DNA from: Gyrodactylus bullatarudis
Taxonomy: Eukaryota; Platyhelminthes; Monogenea; Gyrodactylidea; Gyrodactylidae
Assembly: GCA_012064415.1 (NCBI GenBank)
Contig: SSNU01000155.1
Span: 62,001-126,000 of the forward strand
Length of the DNA stretch: 64,000 bases
Direction of reading: 5' to 3'
Shown one piece after another: positions 1 through 11,200 of this stretch. Under the pieces are notes generated by a model. The model had not been told where the DNA came from and ran no database searches. It worked only from the letters and a program-made list of their open reading frames with translations. Numbering within the stretch: the first letter of the stretch is position 1; every line of letters begins with the position of its first letter. Position numbers and translations under genes: made by a program.

Positions 1-1047
1 ACTTCCAGAGAATCCTCCATCCTAGACATTTGAATGATTAACAGTTATTATTATCTCTTCACTTATTCTTTATTTAAATATATTTAAATAAACTGAAAAT
101 ATTAATCGATAAAAATGTACATTGTTCATCTGCAGTAAGCAAGTTTGACTTGTCTGTACTTGGTGCAATGTGCATGAATAAATCAATTCTATGCAAAACT
201 TCTTTTCAATTATTTTGAAAATTATTATATTAGAGATTTTTCCCGACCTTGATTTCATTTTGAAGATAATTGAAAACTAAGCATTTTTTCCTATAAAATG
301 AAAATTTTCGAATACGCCAGATTTTTTCAATGAATTTTTCTACGAGAAAGGGAAAACTTGAGGTTTTGGAATAGTTTTTCCGGCATTTCAAAAAAATAAT
401 ATTAATAGTTAATATTGAATCTTTTAGAAAATAAGGTGAATTATTATGATTTTAAGGAGAATGGGTTTTTTGTCATTTTGATTTTCAAAAATGTGTTTTT
501 CTTGGTTAAAATATCAATTTTTGATTGGAACATAACAGCATGAAATTTTGTATTACCCTAATAGGGATAGATTTTGTAAATTATCGTTTTCTAGCTCCAG
601 TCAGATTCTGAGTGGGCTTTTCAAGAGAATACGAATAATGTTGAAAATATATGGTCCAAAACCTAACTATGACCTGGTTACAATACAATAGAAACAATAA
701 TTTTGTTTTAAAATCGACAAGATGAAAAATTTGCTGAATTTGATTTCAGCCACTTTTCTCGTGCAAGGAGCTAAAATATTTGGTATAAGTGAAATAAGTC
801 TTATATGGATAGACTTACTCTATCTATCTCCAATGACTACTCAAAAGTAATAGTACCAAATTTGAGAAACTTTCAACTTAATCCATATAATTTGAAGAAA
901 ATATTCATTTTGAACTACAGGGAAAACAAAATTGAAAATATTAGAATTGAAAAATCTATGCATAACTTATCATTAACGGCGCCATTTTTCATATCGAATA
1001 AAGGGCTCCGAGTTTAAGTTGATAAACTTGATCGTTCATTCGTATTT

Positions 1048-1421
1048 AGCCCTTTCAGGTCCGAGTCTATTTAATGACTTCAAACATTGAATATAAATAC
1101 ATATTCGGAATCAGAATGAATTATAGATGAATAATAAAATCTTAAATCATCTGAAAACCTTTTAATAAAAAATTCTTTTTCGACACTTTTCAATACATTT
1201 TTTATATCTACTTTCAAGCGACCACACAAGTAATTGTAGGATTTTTTAAATAAATAATGTGAATTTAGTCTATCCCAATGAAATACAGTACTTTATGGTT
1301 CAACTTTTTTCGGGAAGATTGATAAAAAAGTTATTAAATGGTGTGTATCTTTTATTCATAGGACAAAAATTTTTAGGTTTGATATTTTGGCCCACATATG
1401 AGCCATGGACCTGAAAGGGCT
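1048..1421. mobile_element. MITE-like element with 15-bp perfect TIRs
   Basis: The ends are exact inverted copies: agccctttcaggtcc at 1048-1062 and its reverse complement at 1407-1421. The interior is AT-rich and has no ORF. Flanks read TTAG on the left and CTAG on the right if the outermost bases are counted, which resembles degenerate TTAA targets of piggyBac-type elements, and a decayed piggyBac transposase does exist at 49865-50360. The family assignment is inference; the inverted ends are seen directly. Confidence 0.6.
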
Positions 1422-2115
1422 AGACAAGACCAATAAAATCATGAGACAGACGTTTAGAAAATCATTAACAATTAGAGTATACTCAAAAATTTCAGTTTCA
1501 CTTGGTGATACAAATGCAAAGATACTTTTTCTACTGTATTGTAGGATTAGGAAATGTGTTTCCTTGGTATTTTCATTATGCTAGCTAGAATGGGAGAGCA
1601 TAGAAAATCCTTCCCTGGGAAAGTAGTGCAAACTGAGCTGCATAGCTAAAAATGGGAGTTTACCTAAGCTCATGAGTCAGACGTTCATCTGAATGATGCT
1701 GAAATACTACTATTAATTTAACTGGTCAAACTAGAATAACGATGGCTACTGGGCATAAAATCAATACAGAGAAATGTGTATGAGAAATTTAGAAGAGTGG
1801 AATCAAATTTTTTGTTAAAAGGTAAACTGACGTTGTTCGCTTGCTACCTGACTATGTTATCTTCTGGCTTGTGTTGGTCTATCTGTAGGAAAAAGAATGA
1901 AGAGAAGGATGTAGTAGGATCAAGATAGCAAGAGAACATCTTTATAGTCAATGTATGCTGATATTTCTTCGTTACATAATGCGACCGGCTTCTGTCCTTG
2001 TCAAGATTGATGTGCAGTTTGATATCCTCCATAGTGAACATTTTAAATTAAAGATTTATGAAATGAGAAGAATTTTGTGATACGTTTATTCGTTTTTTCT
2101 GAATGGTTTTTTTAC

Positions 2116-2500
2116 CTAATAGTAAAGGTATGCTACAACAGCCTTCAAACTTTGAATGAAATTTCCTGATGGCTTGTATAATACTTCAAAGTTTTTGGGG
2201 TGAAACTTGGACATCACAGCTTTTAAAGTGATCTTTGATAACTGTTTGAACAGTATGAAAATGCCCATCCACTCTTTCCTCAAGGCTCCTGATGATGTAG
2301 ACCACATATATGATTATTTGAGTGGCTCTAGCGTGTCTTAGAAACAAATTTTGAACATCTTTCTGGTTCTTCTAGATAATTCTTATGCTGCCTTCTGAAT
2401 AAATTTCGCGAATGTAGACAGTTCTGTTTCATTTGGCTTTCTTCTCAGAGTACAGACGTTTGTGAGACGGTTCTAGATCGATTCGATTCTCTTTGCCATG
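2116..2500 (-). pseudogene. Decayed ORF, family not recognised
   Basis: On the minus strand a frame starting near 2500 continues through several stop codons to 2116, with a 63-residue open end (2116-2307, containing SGALRKEWMGIFILF). Base use is less AT-skewed than the surroundings, which suggests former coding. It resembles an old mobile-element ORF, but no motif allows a name. Confidence 0.25.
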
Positions 2501-3097
2501 TTTTTCTCAGAAGAAACCAAAAATTGTATACCCTGGTAAAATTCAAATAATTTTATTTTCGTGAACTTCTGACTTTCAAGTTTAAAATAATTGAATTTCC
2601 AGAATTTTAATTTTTCTCTATCAATATTTACAGTCAATCGACACAGTAAAAGAAATAATTTCCCATTTTCAACTCTACATAAGATGTATAATGAGATAGT
2701 TTTTTTCTATCTTTGAATCAAATAGATTTTGAGTAGGCTTACAAAATTTTCTCGAGCAATATTTTGAAAATCCTAAATTTTTCAATGATATCTTCACAGA
2801 GAAGTCTACGAATCCGAATGAGGTCAATTAATTAAGAAGTAAATAATCAATAATTACACCTGAAAAAAAATCCATAGACTGAATGAACTACTTATCAACA
2901 CTCAAGTATACAAACCGAAAGATTTGCTATAAAACCATACAGTTGATGAGTACTGTCATTATCATTTTAAATCATCCTGAATCAACCAAAGAAACAATGT
3001 GAGATTTTCTTTCAAGTAGAATAACAACAGTTGAGCATGATGATTGTATCGGAATAGTCTAGCACCACAAGAAAGAAAGAGATATAGAAAGTTATTT

Positions 3098-3116
3098 AGT
3101 GAGTGAGTGAGTGAGT
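3098..3116. repeat. GTGA microsatellite
   Basis: About 4.5 tandem copies of the tetranucleotide agtg/gtga within a purine-rich tract that continues with GA repeats near 3188-3200. Confidence 0.8.
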
Positions 3117-3474
3117 CTGAGAATAGAAGTGTTAGAACTAAATCTACTCTGTTCTCTCATTCACTCTTGAATGTGGTGGTGTATAAAGAGAGAGAGAAAG
3201 ACTAAAAAGTAGACCATAGTAGTTAGTAGAGTGATGAGTAGAAGTGTGATCTTGATCGGAACATATAGACATCGATAAAAAAGTGTTGAGAATCAATATA
3301 TACACTAGAATATTACATTTTTTAATATAAAAATAAATTACAATTCATACTAACTGAATAAATTGTAAATGTATTGAAAAAATTTCATATCTTTGCATAC
3401 ACTAAATGATTTTAAGCTCTCTGTCTAATTCTTTATGGGTTATATCTGTTGTAGATTTGTTTGTATTTACTCAC

Positions 3475-6400
3475 CAGATTAGTCATTGGGAATAATTCAG
3501 CCAGAAGGGGATTATTTGTTTGCTGAATTGCTGCCTCAAGTGATGCGTGAAGAGCATCGTTGTTTTTCTCAATAAAATGACTTGTGCTATAGCAAACGGC
3601 ACCAGCAAAATGACGAATAAGAAAGCCTTCATGATTTCTTAGTTCTCGATGAGATCTAATCTTTGATTTACGCGGTATCTAATGAATATTTTTCAAGAGA
3701 ATGAATATTAATTTTGTATAAACGACAACAACTTACATCCAGGCGAGGATGATTATTGAACTTTTCGTGAACTTCTTCAGTAAAATGGCCATAAGAAGCT
3801 TTGGGCAGTCGCGACTCCTCATCAAGCAAATCCAGTATGCTGTAGGGTTTCTTTTCAATCAAATCTGTGTTAATTTAGAATCTCTTTATTTTACAAAAAT
3901 AGGCTAGTTTTATTGGCCAAAATGTTAACCAATGAGGATTGACTATTGATTTTTTTTGGAAACTCACCAATGCAATCTTGATTATCGATAAAAGAAACCT
4001 TTCGAACACCAAGGCCTTCACGTTCATATAGATATTGTTCGTCCTTTAAGATTCTTCGATTGAAAAATTGCTGGAGTTTCTCGTTGCAATAATTAATGCA
4101 GAATTGTTCAAATGAATTCCATTCAAAGTATTCTACATTGAATGGAGATGAAAATAAATTATTATGCTAACGAATAAAATCTATCATAATGACAATATTG
4201 ATAAAGAATAATACAATTAATTACTCGGAAGAGACAAATGAAAAATGAAACTGTAACAAATTTTAAACAAAAATGTTTCGTTCTTGTGATCAAATCAAAC
4301 GAGGCAATATATTCAGTGGGGTAGCTTTCACGAATATTTTTCGGGCACCTAATCGCTTGTATTATAGAATATTTCTTCAAGAGATTCAAATATTATGGTG
4401 GAAATGGATCGATAAATTGAGTGAAAAGAGATTCAAGAGATGGTAATTATTTTGCTTGTTTTCTTTAGTAATCATTTGATGAAACTGTAAAATACTCACC
4501 AAAACCAGCAATATCCAAGACACCAATGTAATTATGACTATCAGACTTTGGGATGGCCTTATTGACTGCAGCAACCACAAAATCGAATAATCTTGAGTAG
4601 ATTGACTTGGCCAGAGCATCTCGAGCGTTGGTCGCCTCTGTTGGACGCAAGGCTATTTTGAGTTGATCACTGGCTGTTGAAGTTTTTCTGATTGTCAAAG
4701 CTTCAGTCAGTTGATCCTCAGTCAGGCCCAGTAGTTTTGAAGCGATCCTCAGATTCGGCTTGGTCTCATCCTCAATAAGAGAATTGCCTAAAATTTATAT
4801 GATAACTTTTCATTGATAAGCAAAAATATTTTCGAACCCATCTGACAAAAAGGTTCTAATCGAAAATACACAAAAAATATGTGCGATTTTCCCAGTAATC
4901 TGATACGTGATCTGATATAGTTGAAATAGTGACAATTTTGAGAATCATGTTTTCCAGATTAAAATAACTGGCCTAGCTTTATAGTAGAATTGGAATGTTG
5001 TCAAGGATACAATTTATACTCACATAAAGTTAAATTAATAATTCAAACGTTTTAAATTAAAAAATGGCTTATCAGAAAGTACTTTGCAGAGAATAATTTA
5101 ACAGCAAGTTATTTCGCATGAAGAAGAAACTGACCTGCCATAGTGTCACTTTTGATGAATTTCAAATTCCCCAATTGTAATATGCCCGCCAAGATGGTGT
5201 AAATGTTGAGTCTAACCTCATCAGTAATTCCCAAGTCGTACATTGATTTCTCAGTACGCTGAAAGTCAGCAAAATCATCCATCATGCCATCTTTGAGAAT
5301 ATTCTTGTCATTCTACACCGAAAAGAAAAGTAATTTCCCCTGATCAAGTAGGACAAACAAGAATGAGAAAAATTTGATTTCAATGTGAAAAAGACATGCT
5401 TGTTAGAAAATTAATTCAACGCTACAGGCTAAAATTCACACCACAACACACAAAATGATAAAGAAGGGATACAATAAAATTAATTCCTCCAATTTTTCTC
5501 ATGCATAACCCACTTGATGTTGTTGATTTGAAAATGGGGAGGGGAGAAGATGAGATTAGATTAATTGATTGAAAATAAATTATGTGGTTGTAAAATAAAA
5601 ATAATTCTCATGCTGATTCCAAATTTGAGTTCAGAACCTTTTTCAATCTTACAAGGTTTAGGTATAGTTTTGGGAAAATAAGCAAATTTATAAAATCACA
5701 AAAGTTGAATTTCAAAAGGGGAGATTAAATTTATCCATATAAAATGTATACCATTAGAGAGAGCGAAAAAGTTTAATCATTATGGATGTATTTCAAGCCT
5801 TTATTATGTTTGGAAAGCCTTCAAAATTGTCAGAAAACTTTAAAAAAATAGTGAAATAAATCAATTAAAATATTTTGCAACAGGAAATGTTTAGGTTTCC
5901 GGGGTAAACCTAGTGCCGAGTCTAACTTTTTTCCTATTGATATACCGTTTGAATTTGTTATCCCTTGTTTCGAAGTTATAAAGCTTTATTCACTGAATTT
6001 TAATTTACTTAACTCTGATTGATTCAGAATTCCTCCGAAAATATATTTATATTAAACCTTGTGAAATAGGAAAGTTCTGATCAGTGATCACTGATCACTG
6101 ATCACAGATTCGGAATCCCCAAGAAAATTTATGATCAATATAAAAACAGATTAAAATCAAAACTCACAATATTTTTGTAGTTATGACCAGCTTTTGCAGT
6201 ATTTCTACTTACAAAGAAACTTGTGCATCCTCCGCGTAGATACTTGAAGAATTATATGAATTATTTTGTAATTTAGTTTAATTTTATCTAAAAAAATTAC
6301 CTGAAAGTCTTCTGGTGAAGTTATATAGAGCTGTTGCTTGAGTTGAGTAGGTGCTCCAGCACAGAATCGATAGAAAATGTGAAAATTTCTTTCCCCAGGA

Positions 6401-7296
6401 TTCTGACTGACAACACGACTTTTTTCTAGGAGATAATGGACAACTTGGCCACCGCTGACTTGAAGTTTACTACTGAAATGGATTTCGATAAACTTGCCGA
6501 ATCTTGAGGAGTTGTTGTTCCTCAAAGTTTTAGCATTTCCAAAAGCCTCCAGGAGTGGATTAGCTAAACGTGAAATTTCTCATTATTCAAGGATTGCTGA
6601 GATTAAATTTTTTTCAACCATGGTGAAATAATATCCTATTGATTCAAGAACATTTTGTGTGAGAAAAAAAGCAGAAATAACTCACATTCAACTATGCGAT
6701 CTTCAATAATTCCAGCTCTAGCACCATAACACTCAGTGAGGTACCGAAGAATATGCTTAGTAGCTTCTGTTTTACCAGCGCCTGATTCTCCGCTAACAAC
6801 TATCGCCTGAGATTCTTTATTAACTTTCATATCTCGGTAAGCCTTGTCGCCAATTGCGTAAACATGTGGGGGAACTTGTCCTAGAGATTTTCCAACATAC
6901 CTCCTCATATTAGAGGATGAGTATAAATCAGGAATTTGAGCATAAGGATTCACGGATATAAGAATATTTGCCGTATATGTCTATAAATATAGATTGAATA
7001 ATTTACATAGATATGATTTTGCATATATCTTCCTCGGACATTGTTCAAGAGAGTTGCTTCATTGAGAAACATGAGTGAACAATTATCTTCTGGATAAATT
7101 TCATATTCTTCCGAATTGAAAACATGATTATAGTCGCAGTTTATTTTCTAAAATTAAACAAATAACATTTAAGTACTTCATTTGAGTTCCTCACAAGACT
7201 GAGAGTGATAGTATCAGCCTTTATATCTTCAACGCGACCAAGTATGTAACCTTCCTCTGCATTTCTAGCCCAGTAAAGTTTGCCATCTTTGAACAT
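3475..7296 (-). CDS. Myo6: Unconventional myosin VI heavy chain, motor domain (3' half not found)
   Basis: Actin-based motor ATPase. Ten exons (minus strand, each bounded by GT..AG): 7296-7195, 7147-7007, 6980-6686, 6563-6301, 6242-6168, 5312-5135, 4787-4500, 4132-3968, 3864-3737, 3678-3475; they join in frame to 613 codons. The start is the ATG at 7296, giving [12 protein letters not shown], in line with the myosin VI N-terminus. Visible motifs are the P-loop GESGAGKT (about residues 145-152), switch [10 protein letters not shown] (195-203) and switch II DIAGFE (443-448), followed by [16 protein letters not shown]. The [13 protein letters not shown] segment and overall match are closest to myosin VI. 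The last donor (after ..FPMTNL) leads into 3.4 kb without a recognisable exon, so the converter, IQ motif, coiled coil and cargo domain are missing. Without splicing, a stop follows within 13 codons. The gene therefore continues beyond the window or is truncated. Confidence 0.88.
6981..7006 (-). other. 26-nt intron in myosin VI
   Basis: The sequence gtaaattattc...ttatag separates ..QNHIY from TYTANIL. It has GT and AG ends, and removing it keeps the frame and restores the conserved myosin sequence, so it is almost surely an intron. Confidence 0.85.
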
Positions 7297-7438
7297 CCCC
7301 TTTTAAGCAAAAATTTATCTGGTTACGTTTTTGTAAATAACAATCAATAAAAGACTCAAAATATTAGGTTGATACTTGTTTAATTTCTTTCGAAATTTGA
7401 ATTTTTTTTATTTCCTTAAAATTTATTAGTTGACGAAA
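7297..7438. promoter_or_regulatory. Shared divergent upstream region of myosin VI and regulatory light chain
   Basis: Only 142 bp separate the start codon of the myosin heavy chain (-) from that of the light chain (+). The stretch is AT-rich with no clear TATA box. It must hold both 5' UTRs and promoters, so co-regulation is possible. Confidence 0.5.
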
Positions 7439-8024
7439 ATGTCAAGTGCCAAAGCTCGTAAAAAGGGACGTAATCGTACTCAACGTTACACCAGTAACAT
7501 CTTCTCGATGTTCACTGAGGCTCAAATCAATGAATTCAAGGTTGTTTATTTACTAAGATTAGAAATGCATCTTTATATTTATTTACCTTTTACAGGAAGC
7601 CTTTTCAATGATAGATGTTTCAAAAGATGGAGTTATTGACAAGAATGATCTTGTGGATATGCTAAAATCTCTTGGCAAGGATCCTGATGATGAATACTTG
7701 GAGGAAATGCTTAGTCAATCTCAAGGATCGTTGAATTTCACTATGTTCTTGACTATGTTTGGAGAAAAGATGATGGGCAGTGATCCTGAGCAAACAATCA
7801 CAAACGCTTTTAAATGTTTTGACCCTAATGATACAGGGAAAATCAATGAAGATCATTTTCGAGAGCTCCTCACCACCATGGGTGACCGATGGACTAACGA
7901 CAAGGTTGATGAGCTGTTTCATGGAGCTCCGATTCTCAATGGAGACTTTAATTACAAAGAATTCACAAAGATGATTATCCACGGTAAAGATGAAGAAGAA
8001 AATCCACAAGCTGTCTTAAACTAA
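7439..8024 (+). CDS. sqh: Myosin regulatory light chain (spaghetti-squash/MYL9-MYL12 type)
   Basis: Calcium-binding-fold light chain that wraps the neck of a conventional myosin heavy chain and switches the motor on when phosphorylated. Two exons, 7439-7540 and 7596-8024, with a 55-nt intron, encode 176 residues, the usual length. The ATG at 7439 starts [20 protein letters not shown], with the basic leader and the Thr-Ser target (about residues 18-19) of myosin light chain kinase or Rho kinase. EF-hand 1 follows ([17 protein letters not shown]), then degenerate EF-hands ([27 protein letters not shown]). The match to insect and vertebrate non-muscle RLC is strong throughout. It lies head-to-head with a myosin VI gene and tail-to-tail with NUP188. 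Confidence 0.95.
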
Positions 8025-8086
8025 AGCTCAAAGCAGATTAATATGCCTTTTACAAATGTCTCTTTTTAAATGCTTTGTTTCTTTAC

Positions 8087-8092
8087 AATAAA
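8087..8092 (+). other. Poly(A) signal of the light chain gene
   Basis: AATAAA 63 nt past the stop codon of the regulatory light chain, followed by a T/A-rich tract. Confidence 0.7.
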
Positions 8093-8276
8093 GTTTTCAC
8101 TTTAACTTGACTTTCTTATTAAATTTGATCAACAGAAATGATCAAGACCTCTATTTTGCCAAAAAAATCCTTGTTAGAGAGAGAAAGAATTTTTTACTGA
8201 AAGATCAATCAAATCCTTGATCTAAATCCTGAAAAGAAAAAAGAAGAGTTAAAAAATAATTTTTTTGTATATTTTT

Positions 8277-11200
8277 TCAGCCTAGAACAGATAAGAAGTT
8301 ATCGATGCGTTTAATCAAGAGTAGTTCAGAGTCCCCGTCATTGTTGAATATGGAGCCTTCCTTTGGCGAAGTGCCTCGAGCGGAACTGGGAGAACGACTT
8401 TGACGATTAGTCCGCTTGGAAGAGTACCGAGAGAAGCCCAAACTTTGTATTGAACGCTAAGGAGAGAAAAGAAGGATTGAAAACTGAATTTTTAAACGTC
8501 AATCTAAAGAGTAAACTTACCAGTTCTGAATTAACTTCGTGAAGAATGTTTTGTTTAGAGTCGTCATCAGTATAACTGCTCATGAGATAAATCATTGCTT
8601 GAGAATAAATAATGGATAAACATTCGTCAATAAGACGTTGGATGGAAACAAAGTTTTCATTGTTTAGCTCTTTCTTTTCAATCTAAATTAAATATTTCAT
8701 AATAAAGCGATACAAAATAAGAGAATCCAAATGTAATTACCTTGGAATTAATAAAACCAAGATATTGAAGCAAACTAAAGATGGAGCCAAAGGTTGGAGT
8801 ATTGGAATGATTTTCATTTGCTTTGACAGATGGTTGGCCCGTGGATGAAACTCCAGAGGAAACAATGAATGGATTTGAGAATACGTCGCTTAGAATTGGA
8901 GTCAACTCTTCTAGTTCCAATATCTGATGTGATAAAATGTTAAAAATTTCAGAAATTTATCAAATAAAATCAAGCTTACATTGAAAAAAGACAAATGTCC
9001 AATGTTTGGCATAAGACCGGAGAAAAAGTCCATTAAACTCATCAAATGTTGGAGTATTATTGATAAGATTAATCTTTTAGCTGGAGAATTCATCTGGTTC
9101 GATTGATCCTGACGACCGTCTGAGAAATACTGCAAGAGATAATAACAGTTAATTAGATATGAATAAACTAATGGGCGAATTTAGCTTACAATAGATCTTC
9201 TTAGGTTAATGTTGAGAGAGAACCAACGAATAACATTGAGCAGCTGTTGATTTAAGAGTTGTAACAAACTCTTCATGACATCTTTGGAGAAGGATTTAGA
9301 AAAATCTTTTGACTAAAATAAAAGAAAAAAAGACCAAATTATGGTATCAAGGGTGTATTTTAAATTTACTAAAAACATACCATTGAGGGGTAGGCAAAGA
9401 CTCTAATGTTGATTTTCTCTGTCCAGTTAATACCTCCGGAAAGAATGCAATTGCCAAATGTCAGTCTTGTGATGAACAGCCAGGCCTTCTCAACCATTGA
9501 CATTCTCAACGAGACAGAATTAACAAAGTTTTCATCTGTAGTTACTGTATCGAGAATTGGAAAGTACGATAAAATCATCAACAGCTGGTCAATGTTCGCC
9601 CAAAAATAATCAGTTATCAAATTTTTCCCCAGATTTCCACATTTTTCAATGTCAATGATTCGACAGAGGAAGATTAGTTCTGACGTTATCAACTTGATCA
9701 TATCACCAGATATTTGATTGAGGGATAAATCTTTTGGCAGCTTGAGAGCCTTGGCAATATCGTGAGAGTAGTTGAGCAGTCTTCGCCCGCATTCTCTGGA
9801 TATGTGGTCCTTATTTAGGGAGAGAATCTTCTTCAATAGACCCATTATACTCAAGCAGAGGTGTTGATTGGTCTATAAAAAACAAAGTAAAAGTAATTCA
9901 ATGCTTGAAAATTCAAATCGTCAAATTACTTTTCTCTTATTTTCATAGACAGTGAAGATGACACGAAGGAACAATCTTTCATCAAGCTCTTTAACAATTT
10001 CTTCAATGAAAAACTCTCCACGAGATAAACCACTTTTGGGTATGCCAAAAAGGACCAAGGACAAGAGAATACTGATAACTTCGGTTAGGAACTGAGAAAA
10101 ATAACAAGAAAATTTAAAAATAATTTGAGACACAGAGGATCAAACAGATCTTAATCTGAGGGTCATAAAAAACTAACCTTTTCTTTATTTGGGGAAAGAT
10201 TACGATAATTTATGGTTCTTATCTCCTCTAAACATTTGTAAACAATGCAAAGAGATCGCATAATGAGATCTTGAGACTCTTCTGTGTAATGATTCAAAGT
10301 CCTTTCTTTTTTAACTTTTGTGTTCATTTGAGCTGACTCAATAATGAAATGGCTTAGTGATGAGAGAAGATCTACTGGACAATTGAACATGGAACCATTT
10401 TCCAGGTAGGGATTCAGTTCGGATTGATTCAGGTCTGTGGTTAGGTTGGAGAATTTTTCGATTGTCTCCACAAGACACTTGAATAAACCCTGAACCTGCT
10501 TTTGATCCTTTGGTAGTTTACTGAAAATAGAAATTAAGTTTGATACTATGGTAGAGGGTGGAGGGACTAAAGCTTACGATGAAAATAACTTGACGACCAG
10601 GGTATTGAAGAGGGCTGTGAAACTCTTGAATATGTCAAAGTTTTGTATGAAAACATCAGAATTATCAGAAATATTGTAAATAAACTGATTAATGATCTCC
10701 ACGCAGTCGTTATGGGAAGTTTCGTTTATCTTTTCATATTTGACACAAATGAAACTATGAAGGGCACCAATGGCAGATTCAAAGTTGCATAGTGACACAG
10801 AGGGTTTAGATTCCTTGAATCCATTGAAGATGTACTGTAAATAAGGGGATGCATTAGACTAGCAACAGAACTACAGGACTATAGCCACACTTACTTTAAA
10901 TGTGTCTGTGATTTTGATTTTGTGGATTTCATCACAAATACTCTTGTCTTCGGGTCTGTGTGGGAAAAGTATTAAAAAAATCGATCGGTACAATAAAAAC
11001 TATTCTCTCGATGAATTTTGGAAATATCTCATTTTTTCCATCAAGCCTTACACAAGTGATCCAATAGTGTAAAAGATAAGATCAAATCTAGTGTTCAAAT
11101 TAATGAAAAAGATTATTTCATAAAAAAGTATAATAGGGTAATAAAATTATTTTAACTTTTCGAGTTTATGCGTTCATTTGATAGGAAATAAGAGAAGAAA

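Larger units (their letters stand above)
1..3474. other. Repeat-rich stretch downstream of the myosin VI exons
   Basis: No convincing exon of the remaining myosin VI tail was found on the minus strand here. About 300-760 belongs to a dispersed repeat (shared words such as a run around 'caatgaatttt.ctacgagaaa') with relatives near 11220-11480, 40050-40260 (inverted) and 47440-47690. 1048-1421 is a small inverted-repeat element. 1845-1930 shares a segment (rc 'cagataggccaatacaagcc'-like) with copies near 24060-24170, 41655-41690 and 53240-53290. 2110-2500 (-) reads as a decayed ORF. 3098-3116 is a short GTGA microsatellite. Confidence 0.6.

Noticed and set aside
7662..8009. Minus-strand ORF of 115 codons
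   Set aside because: Shadow of the regulatory light chain exon.
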